From the NCBI GenBank assembly GCA_910577575.1, contig CAJTOG010000052.1:1-13910 (forward strand): a stretch of DNA of 13,910 nucleotides, in the 5' to 3' direction. This DNA is from an uncultured Ruminococcus sp. (GTDB taxonomy: Bacteria; Bacillota; Clostridia; Oscillospirales; Ruminococcaceae). Below are positions 8,001 to 13,654 of this stretch, piece after piece. A program made the translations under genes and the position numbers. Below the pieces are notes generated by a model. That model was not told the origin of the DNA and did not search any database. It saw only the letters and a list, made by a program, of their open reading frames with translations. Each line of letters begins with the position of its first letter. Positions within the stretch are counted from its first letter, which is position 1.

Positions 8001-10535
8001 GTTTGTAGCGGACTGGAGCTGATTATTGTCATTATACTCATAGATAACTTCTTTATGAGCACTCTCGTCTTCAATCTTTGTTATCCTTCTGTGGTCACTG
8101 TTTCCATTATAGTAGATATAATACTTTCGTCCGATAGAGTCAGTAACTGTTCTCTTATTATTCTCAACAGATGAGATAGTCATTCTATTTCCGTTGGCAT
8201 CAGCTATCCAGTCAAGCTCGCCATCAGTATTGAAGTGATACTGACTCTGAGCAACGTTGGTAACTGTGTATTCAAACTTGTCTCCTACCTGAATTTCTTC
8301 AATAGTGCTGTGAGCGTTAAGACACTTAAAATTGTTTGGTCCAATTTTCTCAAATGTTGTATTTGAACCGTCGGGAAGAACTACCTGAAAATAATTGCTG
8401 TAACTGCTTGTTACAATTTTGCTGACATCAATATTGAAGCCCCAGCCTGTACCGAAAGAACCTTCCTCAGGATTTGTTGAGTTATATGAACGAACAAAAT
8501 CAGCCCCGACTCCGGGAGTTGTAATGCTGTAATCCTCAAAGCTCTTCTTGTAGTTACCTGTAGCAGCATGGACACCATCAGGTCCTTCCCACGCTTTACG
8601 GTAAGCTGTAAGCTCGTCTTCGCTTGTCCTGAACCAAGGTCTGAACCAATACATCTCAGGTGAGTATCCCCATGGGAAAACAACACCCAGACAATTACCG
8701 TTCTCATCAAAATAATCAAAGTTAAAACGCCTGCCTGTTGTGGAATTTCCCTCATCATCGGTATAAGTATCAGTATTAGCCCATAAAATAGTCTGAAGTC
8801 CATTGGGATTAAGGAACTCAATTGAATGTGTACCAGAGGAATATATAGCCTTGGCTCCGGAAGGCTCATTTACATTCCAATGTTCACCATAAAAATGTAT
8901 CTGTCCTGCTGTCCACTTACCCTCCATATCGGTATCTGTAATATATGTCCAGTTACCGCATATAGTAAGTTCATCATTGTCATTTGTCATAAGAATAGTA
9001 TCACAGCAGTGAGCCTGACCAAAATCGAAATTTTCACCAATAAATACAGAACCGCCATTGATATTCAAAGTCTGCCCAGCAGCACATTCCCAACCGTCAG
9101 GTGAAGCTGTCCTGAATATAAGATTCTTTCCAACGTACAAAAATCCGCCGTTCACATCGAGATTAGCAGCTATTCCGTTAGACCAGAATTGTGGAATATC
9201 CGTATTAAATGACATATACTCTGCAACAATCAAAGTATGCTCATTCATATCAAGGTCTGTGTCATGAAGATTGAGACTGTATGGGAAATAAGCACCTTCC
9301 TCAAGTCTTATGTATTTCTTGAATGCCCGATCCCAGTTAAGATCACTGCTGTATGCTTCATTAAACCATCTTACATCGTCAGAATCAATAACTCCATTAG
9401 CGTTTTTATCCATATATTCATAGTAATTGTCTGAACTTGTGGGAAGATTTGCATAATATTCAAGTCTTTCCTGATCCGCTGAATCTACAACACCGTCATG
9501 ATTAAGGTCAAGATCATACCAATAAAGAATTTCAGCTCCGTCTTCACCAAAAATAAAATTCCAATATTCATCGACATCGCTTCCATCAAAAATGCCATCG
9601 CCGTTCATATCAGGAACTCTTACAGGAGCTCCCTTAATATTATCATAGTAATCATAAAGAGCCTGATAGTCGTTATAATTGATGATACCATCGTCGTTCA
9701 CATCATAATATGATGCATTTTCAGGTACAATAATACTTTCGTCACCAAGTTCAATATAAAAATTCTGCCATTCGTTGAGTTCTTCCTGTGAAACATCACC
9801 GTTTCCGTCAGAATCCATAATAATATTGAAATCACTTGCACCTCTTACAGCGTACAGGCATGAGCTAACATACTGTGCATCATCAGAGGTGAGATTATCA
9901 TCACTCCACTGATTACTGTCATTAGCATTATAAGTTGTATCACCTGGTACAAGTGTAACTGTATCATGTGAGCCGTTAGAGCCTACTACAAATGAGCCTG
10001 TTCCATAATCTTTCAGATAAAAAGGAAGATATCCGTCACACTCATACTTCACATGATAAACGTCTGAATATCCGCCTTCGATAGAAACATTGTAAGATTC
10101 TCCGTTATGAATGGTCTGATGAGTGAGTTCCTGCCAATCTCCTGTGTAGATACGCACATAAATAGGTGGATCATCAGCTCTTGTAACCCCTGATACTTCT
10201 CCAAGTGATACCTTGCCACTTACAGTAAGTGAACTGCTTACATCGTCCATAGGGTCGCTTTCAGCAGACCCTGCTCTTGCTCGTCTTAAAGACATTGAAC
10301 CGCTGCCGGAATCCGTTTCATCGAAGTAATCCACCTGACCAAGTTCGGATACTGCCTGCTCGAATTTTTTAGCAAGTTCTTTTTCGGTTTTCTTCTCTTT
10401 GATACTCTCAGCAGCATATGCAATTGTATCAGGATGAAGAATTCCGTTTGCTGTTCCATCACCGAACATCATAACCTGTCCTACAAGCATCATAGAAAGA
10501 GTTCCTGCAATAATACGGTTTATTTTTTTGTTCAT
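5085..10535 (-). CDS. Giant secreted RHS/YD-repeat protein, WapA-like polymorphic toxin (frameshifted)
   Basis: This 1,816-residue frame starts at an ATG with AAAGGAGG seven bases upstream. A signal peptide (basic MNKKINR, hydrophobic core) probably ends near the AYA-A at residues 40-43, so the protein is exported. Residues 241-387 hold five EF-hand/dockerin-like calcium loops. A beta-rich region follows to ~640, with recurring NGG/VG motifs. At 654-705 an RHS start region (HAATGNYKKSFEDY, then FVRSYNST and GSFGTGWGFNID) leads into YD repeats from ~765 to the end, with many copies of YEYDxxGN. RHS shells form hollow beta cages around a C-terminal toxin in contact-dependent competition. The frame stops at TAA 5085-5087, where an extra base interrupts SYTYNADGL; the rest continues in the next frame to 3662. 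It lies 246 bases downstream of an agr-like locus in the same direction. Confidence 0.9.
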   Translation of the reverse strand: MNKKINRIIAGTLSMMLVGQVMMFGDGTANGILHPDTIAYAAESIKEKKTEKELAKKFEQAVSELGQVDYFDETDSGSGSMSLRRARAGSAESDPMDDVSSSLTVSGKVSLGEVSGVTRADDPPIYVRIYTGDWQELTHQTIHNGESYNVSIEGGYSDVYHVKYECDGYLPFYLKDYGTGSFVVGSNGSHDTVTLVPGDTTYNANDSNQWSDDNLTSDDAQYVSSCLYAVRGASDFNIIMDSDGNGDVSQEELNEWQNFYIELGDESIIVPENASYYDVNDDGIINYNDYQALYDYYDNIKGAPVRVPDMNGDGIFDGSDVDEYWNFIFGEDGAEILYWYDLDLNHDGVVDSADQERLEYYANLPTSSDNYYEYMDKNANGVIDSDDVRWFNEAYSSDLNWDRAFKKYIRLEEGAYFPYSLNLHDTDLDMNEHTLIVAEYMSFNTDIPQFWSNGIAANLDVNGGFLYVGKNLIFRTASPDGWECAAGQTLNINGGSVFIGENFDFGQAHCCDTILMTNDNDELTICGNWTYITDTDMEGKWTAGQIHFYGEHWNVNEPSGAKAIYSSGTHSIEFLNPNGLQTILWANTDTYTDDEGNSTTGRRFNFDYFDENGNCLGVVFPWGYSPEMYWFRPWFRTSEDELTAYRKAWEGPDGVHAATGNYKKSFEDYSITTPGVGADFVRSYNSTNPEEGSFGTGWGFNIDVSKIVTSSYSNYFQVVLPDGSNTTFEKIGPNNFKCLNAHSTIEEIQVGDKFEYTVTNVAQSQYHFNTDGELDWIADANGNRMTISSVENNKRTVTDSIGRKYYIYYNGNSDHRRITKIEDESAHKEVIYEYNDNNQLQSATNVKGAKEFYYYDENGKLNRIVNCFNEVILTVAYIDNGRVDNTVNEHGLKQVYVYDRENCQTGMEEYSGSELLKKVTYEYDEDYAIVANHTFVDGIEYMDRSEYYKNDEDKNKYDELKRATDVSGNITEYEYDSNGNITKTVNPDGTYTLKRYNGKNMPLVEVDESKNVIIYQYDENDINVIRAGQSIHPIADIYDRIDANNFDFNSFNINDFAVTSYDYYEYSEDETAAIAGLIRATTDPEGNVTENTYNSDGLVETTVVKDKDGNICSKISFIYNDALQPSEVKEYVDIANDVYTRTTYEYDNFNNITKIVTYGTGDEGIVVTYDYDELGRKIAEYTPKYAEDKSVGSKYTFNRGNLPLTVKDALGNVTYFAYDAYGNLIRTINPDGSISITEYDALQRETASYFQDSASSPRQIISKNEYEYVDADYTIYLSLEDSETRHLYGLRERSYAYITADKKVITETLQDFRGNTVSESVNGKIKRTSSYYANGSLARQTDALGNITKYEYGFLGAITKTHTPFNKDENGNTKYAVSETVYDKNGNVIRTIEPVNEQNAETDKYSITEFKYDGVGNLTEVKLVDSDNNTENITKYTYDNAGNVLKRYTGLSSDNDADYLLTEYEYDQYLRPIRISDSTGYVSGTTEYDINGNVIKATHPNGNITVSSYDVLDRLIKSETTNGADTDDTIVTSYRLDKLGRTLSSSVGGATTYYEYDKLGRIISETDGNGNFKGYFYEGISDYVSRAITGKRQLLLYSDVSYEYDDEMRASSISESGREIVSYEYDANGNRSKETLANGITTEYAYNCVNAVVNIRSFNGTDEIASSTYKYYLDGSDSCKTVSECGIIEKTSYVYNSFGQLTEEKIENGSLTDKYTYAYDDHGNRTRMTATGSESFTTVYNYNNADNKYTALLQSETKTGLNDETDTEETDITAYTYDKNGNQISKISNEKTEDFTYDVLNQLVGYTDGETTASYT
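9375..9815 (-). repeat. Five tandem EF-hand/dockerin-like calcium-binding loops in the RHS protein
   Basis: Twelve-residue loops start at residues 241 (DSDGNGDVSQEE), 278 (DVNDDGIINYND), 309 (DMNGDGIFDGSD), 343 (DLNHDGVVDSAD) and 376 (DKNANGVIDSDD). Spacing is 31-37 residues. All have Asp at position 1, Asp or Asn at 3 and 5, Gly at 6 and an acidic residue at 12. Helical stretches such as YQALYDYYDN follow the loops, as in dockerins. Confidence 0.8.
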
Positions 10536-10576
10536 TTATTTCCTCCTTTGATATTAATATTTTTACACGTTAAAAT

Positions 10577-10612
10577 AAGGAACTCTATTACAAAAAATTC
10601 ATAAAGTCCCTT
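10577..10612 (-). promoter_or_regulatory. Hairpin in the leader of the RHS gene
   Basis: Read on the - strand, AAGGGACUUUAU (10612-10601) pairs over 12 positions, two of them G-U, with AUAGAGUUCCUU (10588-10577) around a 12-base loop. The following bases are ATTTTAACG. On the + strand the G-U positions become mismatches, so the structure suits - strand RNA. It ends ~41 bases before the RHS start codon. It may be a terminator for the agr transcript, or an attenuator or stabilising element in the RHS leader. No convincing promoter is seen between it and the RHS gene. Confidence 0.55.
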
Positions 10613-10632
10613 ACTTTGTTTACAAATGATTA

Positions 10633-10661
10633 AAATTAGATCTGCAAAATTCAAATTAGAT
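10633..10661. repeat. Direct repeat upstream of the RHS gene
   Basis: AAATTAGAT occurs at 10633-10641 and again at 10653-10661, a 20-base period, ~100 bases upstream of the RHS start. Two turns of helix between copies would suit an operator. The AT-rich background makes chance possible, and the motif differs from the repeats before the agrD-like gene. The rest of 10536-10781 shows no gene. Confidence 0.3.
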
Positions 10662-10781
10662 TTTTGTATAAAATTATCTTTGATTTGTCTTCATTGATTG
10701 CTCATATTTTGTCATTATTGTAATGATTTTTTACTGCTCCCATCAAAAGCATCAAACACTATGTGAAAACTCCAAGTGCAA

Positions 10782-11137
10782 TCATTTCGGTTTTGTAAAA
10801 ATTAAAGTTATTACAAAAGCAATTATTTCAATTCCTAGTATAACTCTGCTTTTTCGGCGATATATAAACTTTTCTGTGTCCTCCCATGGATTATTCTCTG
10901 CTTCTACAGGAGCCAGACTCCATATCACAACCACCAACAAAACAAACAGAACAGCAGGATGAATTAAGTTCAATAAAATACAGGGAATCAGAAGCTGAAA
11001 CAGTATGTTGTCATAATATTCAGAAGTATAATAGATAATTGAAAAAATCCATATATATACACATCTGCATATGTTTCGGAAATAATTCCGGTACTAATCA
11101 GTTTCCTTGCAAATTTTTCGGGTAAGCGTTCAAACAT
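10782..11137 (-). pseudogene. agrB: agrB-like peptide-processing membrane protease, catalytic middle missing
   Basis: AgrB is the membrane cysteine protease that cuts the autoinducer precursor AgrD. The frame from ATG 11137 gives a typical N-terminus (MFERLPEKFARKLISTGIIS, then ADVYIYGFFQLSIILLN) and stops at 10988-10990 after 49 residues. A different frame carries the typical C-terminus: a hydrophobic segment ending WSLAPVEAENNPWEDTEKF, then YRRKSRVILGIEIIAFVITL, up to the stop at 10782. The piece that should lie between them, with the GGYHA His and the catalytic Cys, is absent. Family members are about 190-210 residues; only ~120 are left. An internal deletion plus frame change has killed the enzyme. 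The start ATG overlaps the end of the agrD-like frame. Confidence 0.75.
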
Positions 11138-11292
11138 CGGGACTTATGCATTTTCTTAACTGCATTTGGCATTTTCGACTGATAATGTCACCACATGCAA
11201 AAGTTGTCTGCATTGAATTGTACTGTCTTTTTAACAGCGGAAGCCATGTCCTTCAATACTGTTTTTTGTGTTTCTTTTTTTGAATATTACAT
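11137..11292 (-). pseudogene. agrD: agrD-like autoinducer peptide precursor with two stop codons
   Basis: AgrD is a short peptide cut and cyclised through a Cys thiolactone into a quorum signal. The frame starts at ATG 11292, with AGGAGG at 11302-11297. It reads KKETQKTVLKDMASAVKKTV (an amphipathic N-terminus), then FNADNFCMW, a TGA at 11190-11188, then HYQSKMPNAVKKMHK. The pattern C-x-W-x-x-Y-Q-x-K-x-P followed by basic residues is that of cyclic lactone autoinducer precursors of Clostridia; the TGA sits where a residue, perhaps Trp (TGG), is expected. The second codon is also a stop (TAA). The ATG at 11247 could restart translation but would still end at the TGA, two codons after the Cys. 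No mature signal peptide can be made from this copy. Confidence 0.65.
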
Positions 11293-11334
11293 ATAACCTC
11301 CTGTTCATTGATTTCAAGACATCTTGCGTTTCAT

Positions 11335-11363
11335 AGTATACCATTACCAATTCCAAATTTCAA
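11335..11363 (-). promoter_or_regulatory. Promoter of the agrDB-like genes
   Basis: On the - strand, TTGAAA (11363-11358) and TATACT (11340-11335) are 17 bases apart, with TGG directly before the -10 giving an extended -10. Transcription would start near 11328, ~35 bases before the agrD-like ATG. The promoter looks undamaged although the genes it serves are broken. Confidence 0.75.
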
Positions 11364-11367
11364 TAGG

Positions 11368-11404
11368 TTTACGCCAAATGGTCGATTTTTTACGTCAAAT
11401 GGTC
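11368..11404 (-). promoter_or_regulatory. Tandem LytTR-type operator upstream of the agrDB promoter
   Basis: Two 16-base copies that differ at one position (TTTACGYCAAATGGTC on the + strand; GACCATTTGRCGTAAA on the - strand) lie at 11368-11383 and 11389-11404. Their start-to-start distance is exactly 21 bases, two helical turns. LytTR regulators such as AgrA and ComE bind paired direct repeats with this spacing just upstream of a -35. Here the proximal copy ends four bases from the -35. The AgrA-like LytTR protein at 12722-13453 is the natural candidate to bind it. Confidence 0.75.
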
Positions 11405-11405
11405 A

Positions 11406-11440
11406 ACAAAAAAGGAAATCAGCAATTTTGCCGATTTCCT
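11406..11440 (-). terminator. Rho-independent terminator of the agrA-agrC operon
   Basis: On the - strand, AGGAAATC (11440-11433) pairs with GATTTCCT (11420-11413), with an inner GCAA/TTGC pairing. It is followed by a T-rich tract on the - strand (11413-11406). It sits five bases past the kinase stop codon and separates the regulator-kinase operon from the agrDB operator. Confidence 0.8.
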
Positions 11441-11445
11441 ACTGT

Positions 11446-12719
11446 TTAAATTTTATCTATTGGCAATGTGACGTATACCTGAAATATCTCCTGTTTTGTT
11501 TTTACTGACACAACACCTTCATATTTTTCTACAGTTTTCTGTACATTGGACAATCCGATGCCTGTATGGTTCTTTTTAGTGGAATGCCATTTCTGTGGAA
11601 GTTCCATCTCTGTATATATGCGTGAATTTGTAATACACAATGCAATCAATTCCATGTTCTGACAAAATACAATTTGTATCATTTTAGGAGCATTTTCTAT
11701 TTCCATACACGCATCCACTACATTGTCAAGCAAATTTGAAAATATCGTTATAATATCCATATCTGAAATAAATTTCATAGAAAAATCCTCAATACCCATT
11801 GTCCAGCTTGATTTGTTCTTTTTCACAGGTTGAGGCAACTGTATTTAAAATGATTTCCAATATTTATCTGATTTCTGATTCCTTGCTGCATCGGATAAAT
11901 CAGATAAATATTGTTCGGCTTTTTGACATGATTTACAGGAAATCCATGTTTTCAAGGCAGTAACATGCTGGTTGATATCATGTACTCACAGGTAGTTCGA
12001 TACATTTTTTGAAGTTCATGATACATCTGCAATTGCATTTGTTCTCTCTGGTTCATCAAATTTGTCTGATGTTCCTTTTCCCTTAAATTTGATATCTTAT
12101 TAAAAATATATATGATATATAGATCTTAAAATAAAAATCCTACCATGATCAAAAGCATCAAAAATCCTGATGATTTGTTATGTGTCAAATGAGAAAAATA
12201 AGCGAATATGCCAACTTAAAATGAAACCAGAAAAATATAAAAGATAATTTCATGCCAGATTATCTTGAAGTGTTCTTTCTTCAGAATCAGTAATTTTGCC
12301 ATTCTGGTCAATACTATTTGGATAAGCCAATCCCACAAATGGTGATTCCATGCAATGGTGCTTGTTCCCATTGTTACTGATATTGTATTTTTATGGAATA
12401 CTGAAACAATAATTACCCACAGTGCGTCTGAACACAGTGTAATCATAGCAAACAATAATGTATAAATAAAAAGCGAGGATTTATTGCAATTGAATAACAG
12501 ACGTATGATCAAAACAATCATTAAAAAATTGGTTATAAAATTCAGCGGTGATATCTTGAAAAACATAACCAAAGCTTTTACAACCACCTCTGAAATTACC
12601 ATTACAGCTCTTCTTGCCGTATGTATTTTTCTTAAAGGATATTTTCCATAGAGCAATTAAACACAAAGGATTACAGTTAAAAATAATGTAATACAATCTA
12701 AAACATATGTCATATTCAC
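11446..12719 (-). pseudogene. agrC: agrC-like sensor histidine kinase, multiply broken
   Basis: AgrC is the membrane kinase that senses the cyclic peptide. Start is GTG 12719 or ATG 12713, two to eight bases after the regulator's stop. The N-terminal sensor is hydrophobic (from LLYGKYPLRKIHTARR onwards, several membrane segments). The dimerisation region reads LQMYHELQKMYR, then HDINQHVTALKTW with the phospho-accepting His near 11982-11980. The GHKL ATPase end (11838-11446) has the N box NLLDNVVDAC and G box HTGIGLSNVQKTVEKYEG. Breaks: in-frame TAA at 12657-12659, 12216-12218 and 12126-12128; frameshifts near 11983-11987 (before HD), 11845-11860 (before NTVASTCEKEQIKLD) and 11799-11802 (before MGIEDFSMKF). 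Only the last ~130 codons form an open frame, which could at most make an isolated ATPase domain. Confidence 0.8.
11858..11913. repeat. Perfect 17-bp inverted repeat inside the broken kinase gene
   Basis: CAATATTTATCTGATTT at 11858-11874 is the exact reverse complement of 11897-11913, with a 22-base spacer. It lies in the kinase linker that encodes QYLSDLSDAARNQKSDKY. Neither side is followed by a clean U-tract, so it is not an obvious terminator. Confidence 0.7.
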
Positions 12720-12721
12720 AA

Positions 12722-13453
12722 CTATCCATTTGTAATATAGCTGTTCAATGCATCAAATACTTCTTTGTATTTTCTGCGTGAAATGAGGATTTCGTCGTCA
12801 TTTTCCAGAATCAGCTTTTTATTTTTCCCGTCAATCTTACGGATATGCTGTATATTTATAATGGTACTTGGAGTCGGCATGATAAAGCAACGATGATTTA
12901 CAATGTTATATATATTTGTGATGCTGTCTTTGATTTTATAACTTTCTCTCCGAAGCTTGACTTCAACTGTTCTATCCTTAAGATAGTAGAAATAATAAAT
13001 ATCATTTATTTCAAGATAACGACAGGAATTATTTGTGTTCAGCTGAAAATATTCTTTTGTCCTGGAGTTGACACTGTGCTGATACTCCAAAAACTCTTCA
13101 AGGACTTTAGAGATCTGTTCCGGTTGAAATGGCTTTGTAATGTAGGAGAACGGATGAATTGTCATTGCTTTTGTAATATATTCCCCATATGAAGTAACAT
13201 AGATTAAAGCAACCCATTTGTTCCATGCACAAAGTCGCTGTGCAGTTTCTATTCCATCTATTTTACCCATTTGTACGTCCAGAAATGCAACGTCTATGGG
13301 AATATTGCATTTCAGCAGAGCTTCTCCGCAATAAAACGGCAGAATCTTGTACTCCATATTTCTTTGTTCACAGAAATCAGTTACAAATTTTTTGATCAGC
13401 GAAACCTGCTCTTTTTCATCATCCACAATTGCAATACGAATTATATAAACCAC
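12722..13453 (-). CDS. agrA: AgrA-like response regulator with LytTR DNA-binding domain
   Basis: This is a response regulator that should be phosphorylated by the neighbouring AgrC-like kinase and bind paired repeats at the agrDB promoter. The receiver domain runs from IRIAIVDDEKEQ (acidic pair DD), with phospho-acceptor Asp in VAFLDVQM, Thr in IYVTSY and Lys in ITKPF. The LytTR domain covers about the last 105 residues (FQLNTNN, then IYYFYYLKDRTVEVKL, TIINIQHIRKID, ILISRRKYKEVFDAL). The natural start codon would be the triplet 13444-13442 (N-terminus MIRIAIVDDE), behind GGGGTGG, but it reads ATA. The nearest standard in-frame start is GTG 13453, which overlaps that ribosome site. The frame is open to 13555, but the likely promoter at 13466-13494 lies inside that extension, so a start there is improbable. 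No internal break is seen. Confidence 0.85.
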   Translation of the reverse strand: MVYIIRIAIVDDEKEQVSLIKKFVTDFCEQRNMEYKILPFYCGEALLKCNIPIDVAFLDVQMGKIDGIETAQRLCAWNKWVALIYVTSYGEYITKAMTIHPFSYITKPFQPEQISKVLEEFLEYQHSVNSRTKEYFQLNTNNSCRYLEINDIYYFYYLKDRTVEVKLRRESYKIKDSITNIYNIVNHRCFIMPTPSTIINIQHIRKIDGKNKKLILENDDEILISRRKYKEVFDALNSYITNG

Positions 13454-13465
13454 CCCGCTGACAAT

Positions 13466-13494
13466 ATGATACCATATTCTTACAAATAAAGCAA
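13466..13494 (-). promoter_or_regulatory. Probable promoter of the agrA-agrC operon
   Basis: On the - strand, TTGCTT (13494-13489) and TATCAT (13471-13466) are separated by 17 bases, with TGG directly before the -10 (extended -10). Transcription would begin near 13459, leaving a very short leader before the ribosome site GGGGTGG. A weaker TTGACG lies further upstream, without a good -10 at the right spacing. Confidence 0.55.
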
Positions 13495-13622
13495 TAATAT
13501 TTAGTGGATTTTGTGCTATAATAGGATATAGAATGCTTAGTGATTTTTTCGTCAATTTCGCACATTAGTAAATAATAATTTGGAAATAACGTAAAATAGG
13601 CATATATAAACTGAAGATATAC

Positions 13623-13654
13623 AAAAAACTGACGGCTAAAAAATTAAGCTGTCA
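13623..13654 (-). terminator. Terminator of the recombinase gene
   Basis: On the - strand, TGACAGCT (13654-13647) pairs with AGCCGTCA (13637-13630), one mismatch, around a 9-base loop and is followed by GTTTTTTG. The stem overlaps the last codons and stop of the recombinase gene. Confidence 0.65.

Noticed and set aside
6017..9713. Many ORFs of 60-150 codons on the + strand and in other frames across the RHS gene
   Set aside because: They are shadows of a strongly supported repeat-protein frame; none has a ribosome site or a recognisable domain.
9375..9815. Possible CRISPR-like array in the regularly spaced repeats
   Set aside because: The repetition is at protein level (calcium loops with diverged DNA), not identical DNA repeats with unique spacers.
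10723..10962. 79-codon + strand ORF opposite the agrB remnant
   Set aside because: It is antisense to a recognisable AgrB C-terminus, and its composition looks like a reverse image of membrane-segment coding.
12126..12659. Use of TAA as a sense codon to explain three in-frame stops in the kinase
   Set aside because: TAA is the true end of other reading frames in the window (for example the last kinase codon at 11446-11448), and frameshifts accompany the stops, so decay is simpler.
13454..13555. Upstream start of the response regulator at 13555
   Set aside because: It would add 34 residues before the GTG that receiver domains do not have, and the probable promoter at 13466-13494 lies within it.
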